A stretch of DNA of 64,000 nucleotides from Symsagittifera roscoffensis (Eukaryota; Xenacoelomorpha; Acoela; Convolutidae). Location: the NCBI RefSeq assembly GCF_963678635.1, contig NC_087063.1, forward strand, positions 53,149,074 to 53,213,073, given 5' to 3'. The notes under the pieces were generated by a model. It saw only the letters and a program-made list of their open reading frames with translations, had not been told where the DNA came from and did no database searches. This document shows positions 10,635 through 19,607 of this stretch, one piece after another. A program made the translations under genes and the position numbers. The first letter of the stretch is position 1, and each line of letters begins with the position of its first letter.

Positions 10635-11441
10635 GGTCGTCCATTACAAGTGTGCTTTCCGCCTCCGCACGTCAAGTCAAGACAACTGCGGGGTTCCAAC
10701 TTCTTTACTGATCCTAGCTTATTCATTGCTTCGCCCGACTCTTTACTCTGTGGTAGGATCAGTTTGTGTATCATCCAAAGTTCCCAAGTCTTCATCTTTT
10801 GGTTAGTGTTAGCCTCACTCGTTCCGTGACTTCCTCTATCAAGCTTGCGTGGGGATGTGGGCACCAGGAGGGTCTCAGCAATTTCCAAACCGTTCCCAAA
10901 TTCGTAGTCATCATGCCAGTTCGATTCCCCATCTTCAATTCCACTGTCTTGCTCGAGCGCGGTACGCTTATTACTTTGGGCGTCGTCTCAAGTAGAAGGC
11001 CTAGGCTCGGTTTTTCCCTTTCCATTGAGTCAATTACGGTTATCTTCTCTGTCCAAAACTTCAATAGCTCCGTCACCTCGTGATTCCTGTGAGCACTCCC
11101 TGCCTCTGAATTCAAGAAAGGGTTTTATGCTATCCCCATTACTCCAGATACATATTGGTACTCTCCCCGTTTGTTGGGTCTCGAGTAATCCTCAGCCGAG
11201 GCCAAGTTACGATGCACATCATGCCCTCTTCGAATTTCTTGTTGTAGAAACTCCGTATTTCATCAAGTTTCCCATGATTCTCTAGAGATTGACTGGAGTC
11301 ATCTTCCTTTTCGATCCCCGTACTCTGGTACACATTCAGTATGACGGCGGAGACTCTCCTCTCCATAGTTTTGCTTCCCATGGCCTTCTGATGACACGCT
11401 TGGACGGTACTATTGGTCATTACGGACAGTATCCACCTCAA
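10577..11441 (-). pseudogene. Copy B second polyprotein, unrecognised middle-to-C segment (broken)
   Basis: Open pieces at 11139-11441, 10792-11115 and 10577-10888 align with the single 479-aa frame of copy C (37194-38633) and the segment after it. Shared words are MTNSTVQACHQ, VILNVYQST, ENHGKLDEI, FWTEKI and LRPSWCPHPHASLIEE. The DNA between 11441 and 11722 is a decayed part of the same frame. No domain was recognised. Confidence 0.55.
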
Positions 11442-11721
11442 GAAACAAGTGGCATCTTTCTTCTCGCCAGACTTAAACCGGAATTATCTCTGGCGATATG
11501 CTGTATCAGCATCTGGTAAACTTTTAGACTTTTGTTGCCCAACTTCAATTTATCGTGTGAGGTCAATACCTGCAATTCTATTCCCACTAGGCTCCACGCT
11601 GCCCCGCTGTCCTAACGAATAGATTTGCCATCAATGGCACTGCGGACGAAGTTGTTCTCATCGCCTCCTCAAAGTAATCCCGCAACAGGCTCTGCCAAGT
11701 TCGCTTCAGCTGATTTCCCAA

Positions 11722-13284
11722 TTATAACTTGCTCTTGCTGACCTCGGCTTTTTGTTGAGTAGCCCCATTGCGACGCTTGCGGGACACTCCACGAACGAGC
11801 TTTTTCAGACAGTCATTCAGTTCCTTCATCGTCTCCAGGGCCACCCACCAAGGTCGAGCCATATTCCTCGTCGCATTTTTCTCAAGAGGGTCGCTGGTCA
11901 CTTGTTTGCCAATAGCCTGATGCTCGCTCGAAATCCATTTTTTGCCAACATCCACTTTCCATGTTTGTCCATTCGTCGGACCCTTTTTCGAGCTTACCTT
12001 CTGAGGTTTGAAATCTTCTTCCGTTGCCAGACTTGTCGAGACCTCTATCTCTCTCACCACATCGGCTAGCTTCCTTGGTTCGGAGCTACTGTTGTAGGCC
12101 GCAGTCTTCCATGGCGCTAGAATCATGGGAGCAGTCTCCCTCAAATTCCTCTCAGAGACGGCATCCGCCGACGGGCGACTCAACTCCACTACCTACCTTT
12201 CCTCTTTCGAGACTTCACACCTTTGCTTGGGGGCGCCGTCACTATCATCACTGACTTGACCTCTTTCTCCCGGTCCAACCTTCCCGACTCTTGCCTCCCC
12301 CCTTCTTGAGCCCTAAGGATATTAATATCTTTAATCATATTACTAGTCTTAAGCTTATCCTCCCCTTTAACTTTAATCATTTTATTATCAATTTTTTTGT
12401 TTCAGAGTAGAGCTGTCTGTACATTCATCATCTCCGGTCTTCTGTCGCGTCTCCCTCAATTTGACCATCTTGCTCAGTAACTCCGTTCTTGCTTTCTCAT
12501 CCAGCCCGGTACCCATCAAGACAGGTTCCCCGAACTTCACCACCGTGTTCCACAGCTCTTCTTTGAAATCATCTAGTGTGGTCTCACTTTCCGTCTCCTG
12601 ATTAAATTCACTCAAGAACTCCCGCCATGCCTTCTCATCCAGAGTCCCTAGAAACATGCTCTTGTTTCCTTCAAAAGTGTTCTTCTTACTCTCTTCCGTA
12701 CTCAAGAGTATCATCCCCATGTTGGAAGTTTCGCTGGTCAAGGGTAATTCCAGAGGTGGCGTGGCCGTTGCCGCCCAATCGTCTCCGCTCAGATCCTGCA
12801 GCAGTTCCTGAGCGGTCAAATCCTCCTCAGCTGGTTTCGGCTCAGGCGTATTCCCTACTTCCATTTCCTCTCCTGTTTCACAGAGAGTCTCATCCATGCT
12901 TTCCGCTTCCGATTCGGCTCGTCTTCTCTCAAGAATGTCTCTAAATCTGTTTTCTACGGGACCGCTTCTCTTATCTCCAGGGGTGCCCACTGATACGGGT
13001 GAAGGTGTTGCTTGATTCTGCTTGTTGTGTTCCGTGAGGGCTACATATAAGGAACCTGTCGCGTCCAGCTCTTTCTTTTCCTGTTTCATCTCCACTCGCT
13101 CTAATCCGTAGGGCGCCCAGTACTTTCGTATGGCGAATTTCATTTCGTATTTTAGTGCGATGTGTCCTTCTTCTATGATCATTCTCCCGTCGTCCCATAC
13201 CGGCAACATGTTCTCTAGATTCGCGTGATCGAGCGTTCTCAAAATGTCCCGAACCTCGAATTTTGGAGGCAATGAGCCTCTCAT
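11722..13284 (-). pseudogene. Copy B second polyprotein, acidic linker and basic NLS-like cluster
   Basis: Pieces at 12388-13284 (298 aa), 12189-12380 and 11722-12189 form one region broken by small indels. The first is acidic and Pro/Glu-rich (AESMDETLCETGEEMEVGNTP). The second carries KGVKSRKRKGR, a basic cluster like a nuclear localisation signal, kept as KSRKRKREVEE in E and KSRKKKREVEE in C. The third has PWWVALETMKELNDCLKKL, which is conserved in all copies. Where C and E have a TAA after ATRK, copy B reads through (KYWAPYGLE), so the parent frame was open here. Function unknown; the composition suggests a disordered linker between folded parts. Confidence 0.55.
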
Positions 13285-13418
13285 CCTCTTCGCCTGGGTC
13301 GTCCACGAAATAGACTGCGGATGTGTACCCTATGAACAAAGGGTCCCAAACGTCTGTGAACACCTTCTGTTGCTTCTCCACCATGGCTCTCGCGTATACG
13401 GAAGGGACCATCAACGGG

Positions 13419-14455
13419 CTATTCATCCCCAGTGTCATTCTCCTGACTATCGGGAACTCGGTGGGAACTCCATGGGACCACGGTTGGCAGAACCTCTTGC
13501 TCAAGTATCGTCTCTAGCTCTCTCTTCACCAGATCAAAACTCCCCTTCCATGCCGGGATTCTCAAGATCTCGTGCTTATCCGCTGCCAGTGGGTTCAAAT
13601 TCCAGAACTTGGGGTAGGCCTCAATGGGACCCTCACGTTCCCCCCCCCCCCCATTCTGCACTGCAACTGCCCCCGGAAGTTGAATACCATTAGTTCGTGA
13701 TCTTTCACCTTCCCGATGAGCACTGTGTCGCTCATCCGTGCCCTCAGCTCCTCCTGTCTGCACCAATTCAGCGCGGTTCCGTCTACCACGCTTATTATAT
13801 CACGTGTGCCACTGAGTGTCGATACGCCGTCACAAGCGGGTCGGGAAAGGCATATGTCACTTCCGGTCCGTAGATGCAGGTCACAACCTCCTCAAGCCCT
13901 CTGATCATCTCTAGTGGGTCAGATCTCATGGCTAGACTTAGATCCGTCAGGAGAGGCATGCCTCCATTCGCCTCCTTCCATTCGTCTTTCATTTTAAGAT
14001 TCTTCTCTTCTTCCGTCAGGTATCGATTCTGCATCAACAGGTATTCCACCAACAGCGTCTTCAATCCGGCCGTGCATTTGTACGAGAATGTCTCCGTGCT
14101 GGGATGGATTTCCCCGTCGACAGAGGCTCTCCATACTTCATCAATTTATGAAATGCGGTCAGCTCTCCGTGGGTCAAGAGTACTATGTCAAATACCCATC
14201 AATTCGTAGTGTTTCCACCCCTCTACTGAACATATAGGCCGGACCCATGTTAAACAGATATCTGGGGTAGACCAAGTATAGGGCCAACAAGAGATTTATG
14301 GGCATGTGCAGCAATTCCTGCACGAATGCGTCGAAGGTGGTATCTCTCGCGTAGAGCACTCTAGCCATGTACCTCTTCTCCCAACAAAGACTCGAGAATC
14401 TCAAGATCTCGTGATCCTTCCTCGTCTTCAGATCACCCCTCGCGTGTTCCCTCAA
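13419..14455 (-). pseudogene. Copy B second polyprotein, unrecognised conserved block (broken)
   Basis: Pieces at 14183-14455, 13795-14064, 13595-13789, 13419-13766 and 12971-13504 correspond to the single 426-aa frame of fragment E (32584-33864). Shared words are ALYLVYPRYLFNMGP, SVLDGTALNWC, VFNFRGQLQCRMG, MTLGMNSPL and DPLFIGYT. A long run of C at about 13641-13651 inside the coding sequence is a likely cause of one frameshift. No known domain was recognised. The block is well conserved between copies, which argues for a folded protein. Confidence 0.55.
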
Positions 14456-14468
14456 GAACCCCCCAATG

Positions 14469-16196
14469 TTAACTTAGTTCGCCGCCGTGACGAATCTTCC
14501 TACTGTCATGTCCCTGCTCTCTGCCACTTCCAATTGTCCCTCGAGAAACTCCCATACCTGCTTGATGAGGAGTGGTGTACTCTCCCGCGTCTTTTTCGTG
14601 GCATTCTCCAGCCTTGGTGTCAGGAACGTATGCCATTGCTTCCAACTGTTTCTCGGCCGCAGCCATGTTCTTTCTCTCGTTGATCGGTCCCCTCGCCTTG
14701 CTGGTGGAGCTCGTGATAGTCAAATCCATGCTTCGAAACCATAGACTTGCTGTCAAGTGGTTAATTGCCGGGTGGTCATCCCCAATTTCTGGATTGAACT
14801 TCAACTGTCGAGCCAGGTTCGAGATCTCAAGCAAGAGGACCTCGTCCAGTACCATGAGGATGTCTGCCAATTCATAAAGTCCCCTCAAGGCATGAGACAC
14901 GTCAGCCCATGTCGCTGCCAGTTCCGACTTCAGGAGCCTCAAGTTTGTCGGCTCTAGCTCGCGATTAGGGGCAGCCATCAATACCCGCCACGCGTTCCCT
15001 TCCGCTGTCAGGATCAGCATGGCATACACGAACTGCAAAGCAGGTGGCATACTCGCGTAGCCCGGGGACGTCGTAAACGCCACTCTCGTCTTGGGTCCGA
15101 ATCTAGAAACCACCGACTCCTGCACCTCGTTCATCGCAGCGAACAACGTTTGAATCGCCTCCCAGATTTTCTTGGGCGTTGGCGCCTCTCCCTTCAGGTT
15201 CTCCAATAATCCTGCCGAATGCATGTGATCGTTCATTACTGCAAACAGCAGCAACTCCGGCTCACAAGGCATTTCTGATTTGATCGCTACCACCAGGGTT
15301 AGCATCTGATTTAGCTCGGCGCCAGGCAGCAAATAGACCAAGGTTTCCGGCCAAAACAATTTAGGAGACGTCCCTTCAAAATCCGAGCCCGCCAAAATAA
15401 TCACTCTTGCCGCTCCCGGGTCTGATCGATCATATATTGCCAACGTTTTTGCCAACTGTGAGTTCCCACAGGGTTTGCCATATCTAGGACAATCGGCCAA
15501 CCTAGAACCCTCGTATGCGGCATCCGGGAGCCCCATGTCCCCCGGCTCAAGCAGCTTCTCCACCACTCTTAATTGTGCGGGAGTTGCCACCCTGATTTGG
15601 GCTACACTTGTTCGGTGCTTGGGAGGTTCCACTATAAGTCCCGGACTTCCCAACTGCTTGAGTGGTCTGTAGTTTATCGGTCCCATCACCGACTTCAGCG
15701 GAATCCCAGTCAAGTCGGCTGACTCCGTTGTCTTTGCTCTCGAGAAGTGTGCCTCATGGGCCTTCAACCAATCTACACAATGGTGTCGACTCAAATCCTC
15801 GTTTGACACATCCTTGAGTTCCAAGACCTCCGCTAACTCCAGTCTGCACTCCAAATCCTCCAGATCCAACTCTTTTACTCTCTCCAAATATCGCGTCTTG
15901 TTCGCCTCTGCTGTTCTCTCCATCTTCTTGTCGTCCACCACCACTACCGATGAAACCAGCGAACTCTGGGGCGTAGAAGACTCCGCCTCCTCAGCCTCCA
16001 TCGGTGTGGACCCTGGTTGCCTGGTCCGGCTACTCCTTGAGCTATCTCTCGAACCAGCTCTCGCTCCCAGACGGCTGGATAGGGATCTAGGGGCATAGAA
16101 AGGAGGGATCGGTGGTGGACCAAAGGTAACTGGGCCATTTCTAGCAGGTCCGACTCTAGCTGGTTTATGTGTCTCTGGAAGACACCCTTTAGCCAT
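14469..16196 (-). CDS. Copy B second polyprotein: acidic linker and second, degenerate SGNH-like segment
   Basis: This 575-aa frame continues the polyprotein after the SGNH domain. Residues 65-90 are acidic and Ser-rich and end in SSVVVVDDKK, a possible SUMO-interaction motif. Residues 100-150 are charged helix (ELDLEDLECRLELAE). From about 250 to 335 the order is ILAGSDFEG (269-275), LLPGAELNQM (289-298) and FAVMNDHMH (318-326). This imitates SGNH blocks I, II and III. In copy C the third is GMND, the usual GxND form. GSD replaces GDS and no clear DxxH is seen, so if related it is probably a non-catalytic relative. The frame overlaps the upstream SGNH frame because of a frameshift near 16130; copy C reads through without a break. 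Confidence 0.6.
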   Translation of the reverse strand: MAKGCLPETHKPARVGPARNGPVTFGPPPIPPFYAPRSLSSRLGARAGSRDSSRSSRTRQPGSTPMEAEEAESSTPQSSLVSSVVVVDDKKMERTAEANKTRYLERVKELDLEDLECRLELAEVLELKDVSNEDLSRHHCVDWLKAHEAHFSRAKTTESADLTGIPLKSVMGPINYRPLKQLGSPGLIVEPPKHRTSVAQIRVATPAQLRVVEKLLEPGDMGLPDAAYEGSRLADCPRYGKPCGNSQLAKTLAIYDRSDPGAARVIILAGSDFEGTSPKLFWPETLVYLLPGAELNQMLTLVVAIKSEMPCEPELLLFAVMNDHMHSAGLLENLKGEAPTPKKIWEAIQTLFAAMNEVQESVVSRFGPKTRVAFTTSPGYASMPPALQFVYAMLILTAEGNAWRVLMAAPNRELEPTNLRLLKSELAATWADVSHALRGLYELADILMVLDEVLLLEISNLARQLKFNPEIGDDHPAINHLTASLWFRSMDLTITSSTSKARGPINERKNMAAAEKQLEAMAYVPDTKAGECHEKDAGEYTTPHQAGMGVSRGTIGSGREQGHDSRKIRHGGELS

Positions 16197-17020
16197 TCCG
16201 TTCCCTTGGGCGTGTCGAAGTGAATGCCATCCGAGGATGCATCACGCGGGAGGGAGTGTTCCATCAGGTCGGTCACATCCAGCAACCTCACGGGGAGCAC
16301 GCTTCTCTGCTGAATCTGCCTGATTTCTCCATTAATATTTCGCACCTTCTCATTCATTTCCATCACATGCTGGTCAAACATCATGTTGTATCGGACCGTA
16401 CAGATGGTGAGTATCACGGGATCAAACCAAATCCTCAGCTCTTGAAGGATACAACTCATCTTCTCGTTTAACTTCATCACCTTCCTTGACTCTCCTCTAG
16501 ACACGTCATTGGTCCCCATCATCAGAGTGACCGTATACATCTTCACCATATCCAACATCTCCAGGGACGCCAACATCTGCGGTGTCGCCGCTCCAGAAAA
16601 GCTCAAGACCCCAACCTGCCAGTGTGACTGGATCCGCGTCAGCACCCGTATCAAGCTGTCGCCTATGATCAGGTGAACTGCACCATCCGGTATCCTGGGT
16701 TGAGTGAAATATTCAGCCCAGGCCGCGTCATGGAAGCAGTCCCTCCTGGCCCGCTGCGCTGCCGTCCAATCCATCCGGTTGTGCCTGTGGTATGCGCCAT
16801 CTTCGATTGTCACGCTCCTAACTGGATGGTCCCTCCAAGTAGGAGGTCGCCCTTCTTTCCCTGAATCGTCACGGGCTCTCGACTGTAACCTCTCTTGTAG
16901 TACCTTGAGACGTGATGAACCCGACCCAGCTAGACTACTGCTTGTGGTTGAACTAGGGGTATACCCTTGGAGCTTGACCTCCATCAACGGTCGCACCGAT
17001 TGCGCATCCAGACTATGCAC
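15944..17020 (-). CDS. Copy B SGNH/GDSL-type hydrolase domain in the second polyprotein
   Basis: SGNH hydrolases are Ser-His-Asp esterases or acyltransferases. All four hallmark blocks are visible: block I LIIGDSLIRV (GDS at residues 120-122, nucleophile Ser122), block II FSGA (Gly143), block III MMGTNDVSRG (Gly169, Asn171) and block V SDGIHFD (Asp264, His267). The spacing of about 145 residues from GDS to DGIH fits a minimal domain. Residues 1-110 are a low-complexity lead-in. The tail after about 295 is an out-of-frame artefact of the frameshift near 16130. Related esterase domains are known in CR1-like LINE ORF1 proteins; I know of no standard Ty3/gypsy element carrying one. The substrate is unknown. 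The frame has no ATG before the domain at its left limit and probably continues from the coiled-coil segment. Confidence 0.8.
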   Translation of the reverse strand: MHSLDAQSVRPLMEVKLQGYTPSSTTSSSLAGSGSSRLKVLQERLQSRARDDSGKEGRPPTWRDHPVRSVTIEDGAYHRHNRMDWTAAQRARRDCFHDAAWAEYFTQPRIPDGAVHLIIGDSLIRVLTRIQSHWQVGVLSFSGAATPQMLASLEMLDMVKMYTVTLMMGTNDVSRGESRKVMKLNEKMSCILQELRIWFDPVILTICTVRYNMMFDQHVMEMNEKVRNINGEIRQIQQRSVLPVRLLDVTDLMEHSLPRDASSDGIHFDTPKGTEWLKGVFQRHINQLESDLLEMAQLPLVHHRSLLSMPLDPYPAVWERELVREIAQGVAGPGNQGPHRWRLRRRSLLRPRVRWFHR

Positions 17021-17088
17021 AGAAGGTTACGGTTCGGGTGGTATCCACACCTCCAGGCCCTCATTCATGTGCTCCTGGGCCGCCCGAT

Positions 17089-17899
17089 CTAAGTTGAACC
17101 GGCCGCTGGGCCTAGGAGCCTCATCCACACCATTCGCGATTCAGGTCTCGATGCTGTGGCGGCTGGTTCTCTTGTCCGTGTCCTCTTTTCTTTCTGTCTC
17201 GCGAGCTCTCGTTGTCTTCTCTGGAGCTTCTCCATTTCCGACTTCAGCTGCTCGCAGTTCGCCTCGTTCTCGCGGACTCTCTGTTCTTGCAGGTACTCCG
17301 CCCTGATCATGCTGAGATCACTCCACGCCTGATCTCTCTCGAGGACCGCCTGATCTCTTTCCAAGTTTGCCTGGTCCCTCTCAAGCTTCGCACCATCCCT
17401 GTCAAGGGTCGCCTTGTCCCTCTCTCTCTGTGCCCTCTCTAGTTCCCTCTTCAGGCTGCTGAGATCCGGGTTTGCCTCCTCTGTCTGTTGAGACCGTATC
17501 ATGGACGCAAGGCCTGCTCGTGGGTTTGGCCGCGAGCCCTGCTGGCGGTCTGGCGGGGAGTGCAAATTCTCCCGCACCATATTCTGTGTTGTTACTCAAG
17601 CCAGGATTCCTCGCCATGTCGAACCCCCTCACGCCTCCTTCCACATTCCAGGACAACCATCTGGTCTGTTCTTGATTGGATATCCCTTCCGTCGTGTAGC
17701 CAACCATCAAAATAGCTTCTGTCGCTGATTCTCTGCATTCACCCTGCGCCTCTAACTGTAGGATGGCGTTCAACATCACCGCCATTCTTTCATCGATCTG
17801 GGTGTAGTCCAGATCCCTCAAGCGTTTGTACAGTTCATCGAGCTTAGGTCTCTTGAGTGCTGCAGGCATAGATTTCCAAAAGCGATCTGCCATCGTCAT
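17089..17899 (-). pseudogene. Copy B second polyprotein N-terminus with 7-residue-repeat coiled coil
   Basis: Two overlapping frames, 17402-17899 (165 aa, from MTMADRFWKSMPAALK) and 17089-17580 (163 aa), are one protein split by a frameshift near 17580. The second contains 7-residue repeats of the type AKLERDQ, ANLERDQ, AVLERDQ, encoded by 21-bp DNA repeats at about 17330-17420. Then follows a long Glu/Arg/Lys helix, an almost certain coiled coil for self-assembly. The ATG at 17899 is the best candidate start of the second polyprotein, since the DNA upstream to 18332 is closed. A short frame from about 17110 down to 17032 (ending IPPEP, then TAA) links it to the SGNH frame. Copy C has lost this whole part. 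Confidence 0.65.
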
Positions 17900-18332
17900 A
17901 ATCTTTAGATGATCTCACGTGTCAACCAAATCGAGAATTACCTTTCCAACAAAATTGAGAATTTGAGAAACGCCTCCCTTCGAATGTTGCTGATCGTGAA
18001 CTTTTTCAAGACCTTCTCTTTCTTTTCAAATGAGTGCGGCTAGGTCGTCAACTCAATTTTATAAATCAATCTGAAAATAAAATCCTTTTTTAGACTAAGA
18101 TGTTCTGTTCCTAATCTAAACCCCCCATCATTGTGGTTAAAACATTATCTCTCCATTTGTTTCACTAAAATAGTTCAATTGGAAGTTTTTTAAGATCATG
18201 CAGATTCATTTAATGTTTTAGCACCGTCAACTCTTTAAATTATAATTGTCATGCCAATTACGTTAAAATCCATCTACCCTTACTCGAAAACCCCATGTAC
18301 CCCTCTCAAGACCTCCATCATCCACCCGTAGC
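17900..18332. other. AT-rich non-coding spacer between macro frame and second polyprotein
   Basis: About 430 bp with no open frame and lower GC than the coding parts on either side. It separates the end of the macro-domain frame from the ATG of the coiled-coil segment. It could hold an internal promoter or a splice acceptor for a second transcript, but no specific site was recognised. Confidence 0.45.
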
Positions 18333-19046
18333 TCAAGCGATACTCAAGTAGTATTTCTTGTGTAGCTGTACTATTATCTCCGTTTCTGCGAAGACCACGT
18401 GTAGGATGGCATATAACTCCCTTGGGCCCAACTTGCCCCTGTTTGGGTCATAAACAGGCATCGAGACCTCCACTATCCCTCTTTCAACCATGAAGTCTCT
18501 CAGCCTCGTTAATGCTAACATCACGTGCTCAGGATCTATCGTATTCCTTTCATTGACCCTTGTCACCAGAAAGAACAGGTATTTGGCTGGCACTTGTGAA
18601 ACCGATGGGGGAAGCGCAGCCATTCCTCCCAGCCCCGGTCTCTGTCTAAATAGAAACTCCACGTTCTGATATTCTATCTTGAAGTCGGCCTCTAGCCCCG
18701 ATTTGAAGCTCATGTCCGCCGTTATACAGGTCGCGCTAGTCCTGTCTGACAAAATGAAGTCGCTGTCCGTTATCAGGATGTTCTCCGAGTATTCATTGGG
18801 TATCTCAAATTTTGTTTTGAAGTTTCGTCCTATGGTAGGCTCAGCCTCTTCCTCATCCAGTTCAAGCCCGCTGGTCTCTCTCACTCCTCTGAGTTTCTTT
18901 ATCGTCAAATTTTTGGTGTGGGTAAGTCCTACCCCCACTCCCCGGACAAAAACATTTATCGACGTCCCCGTCCATGATGCCGGGTCTAAATTATCTGGCG
19001 GTATTTCGAGCGGCCTGTCGGTTGCTGTCCAACCGAAGAGGGGATC
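18333..19046 (-). CDS. Copy B macro-domain protein, TARG1/ALC1-like fold
   Basis: Macro domains bind or hydrolyse ADP-ribose and its conjugates. From the GTG at 18938 the frame reads 201 aa. Residues 53-195 follow the TARG1 (OARD1) type: ILITDSDFILSD, then CITADMSFKSGLEADF, then YLFFLVTRVNE (120-130), then VEVSMPVYDPNRGKL (156-170), then an AILHVVFAETEI helix. The glycine-rich loop and the catalytic Asp of TARG1 are replaced (MPVYDPNRG in place of an MPxxGxG(x)D-type loop), and the catalytic Lys position appears to be Arg. It is therefore probably a binding or dead domain. The frame is open upstream to a TAA at 19047-19049, in register with the integrase tail. No ATG occurs before the domain, which points to readthrough or splicing. 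Copy C shares all this but is truncated. Confidence 0.7.
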   Translation of the reverse strand, partial: DPLFGWTATDRPLEIPPDNLDPASWTGTSINVFVRGVGVGLTHTKNLTIKKLRGVRETSGLELDEEEAEPTIGRNFKTKFEIPNEYSENILITDSDFILSDRTSATCITADMSFKSGLEADFKIEYQNVEFLFRQRPGLGGMAALPPSVSQVPAKYLFFLVTRVNERNTIDPEHVMLALTRLRDFMVERGIVEVSMPVYDPNRGKLGPRELYAILHVVFAETEIIVQLHKKYYLSIA

Positions 19047-19589
19047 TTACGTTTTCACGTGTTTTTCTGCCGACACGTCGAACTGCTGGATGCTTTGCTC
19101 TTCATCTCCTTTGCCCTTGACACCGCGCATCCACTCTAGTATTCTCAAGTTGGTGTTTTCCCTCCTTTCTATCTCGCTCTGCTCCAGATCTGTTTCTTGT
19201 TCTGGTGTGGAGTAGTCTTCCTGAGGGTAATGTTCGTTATCGTTGATGATTTGCCATTCATCGTCTGCCACCAATTCGCCCATACTGAGTAACTCTTCGC
19301 TTAATTCATCAGGCTGTATCTTGTCAATCAAGAAGTCATCCCCGTACCTATTGTACCTCATGACTGTCCGTTTGCTGTTGCCACACCTTTTTTCTGCTGT
19401 TATCGGCGAGTCTGGTTCCGTCCCTTTTGGTACCTCGTTCTGCTCTGGATCATTCGAGTCTTCTTCCACAAAGGATTCCGCGTCTGAGTCTGCTTCTATC
19501 TTTTCATTATTTTCCATGCTCACGTCCTCGTTGCCATCTTTCTTTTCTCTGGTGCCTTTTTCGTTCACTTCGCATGCTGGCTCTAGCAA
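19047..19589 (-). CDS. Copy B acidic C-terminal tail of integrase polyprotein
   Basis: This 180-aa acidic stretch (DAESFVEEDSNDPEQNE, YPQEDYSTPEQETDLEQ) follows the GPF module of integrase. In copy B a TAG at 19608 separates the two; copy C has TCG there and reads through. It ends with AEKHVKT and a TAA that is also present in copy C. The macro frame continues in register immediately after it. No domain was recognised; the composition suggests a disordered tail. Confidence 0.65.
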   Translation of the reverse strand: MLEPACEVNEKGTREKKDGNEDVSMENNEKIEADSDAESFVEEDSNDPEQNEVPKGTEPDSPITAEKRCGNSKRTVMRYNRYGDDFLIDKIQPDELSEELLSMGELVADDEWQIINDNEHYPQEDYSTPEQETDLEQSEIERRENTNLRILEWMRGVKGKGDEEQSIQQFDVSAEKHVKT

Positions 19590-19607
19590 TAGGTACTCTA
19601 GTCCCTC

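Noticed and set aside
17900-18332. LTR between the gag-pol-macro part and the second polyprotein, making two elements
   Set aside because: The spacer matches neither the 3' flank at 8.2-9.1 kb nor the sequence upstream of gag, has no TG...CA pair that I can find, and is absent in copy C where the modules are fused by deletion.
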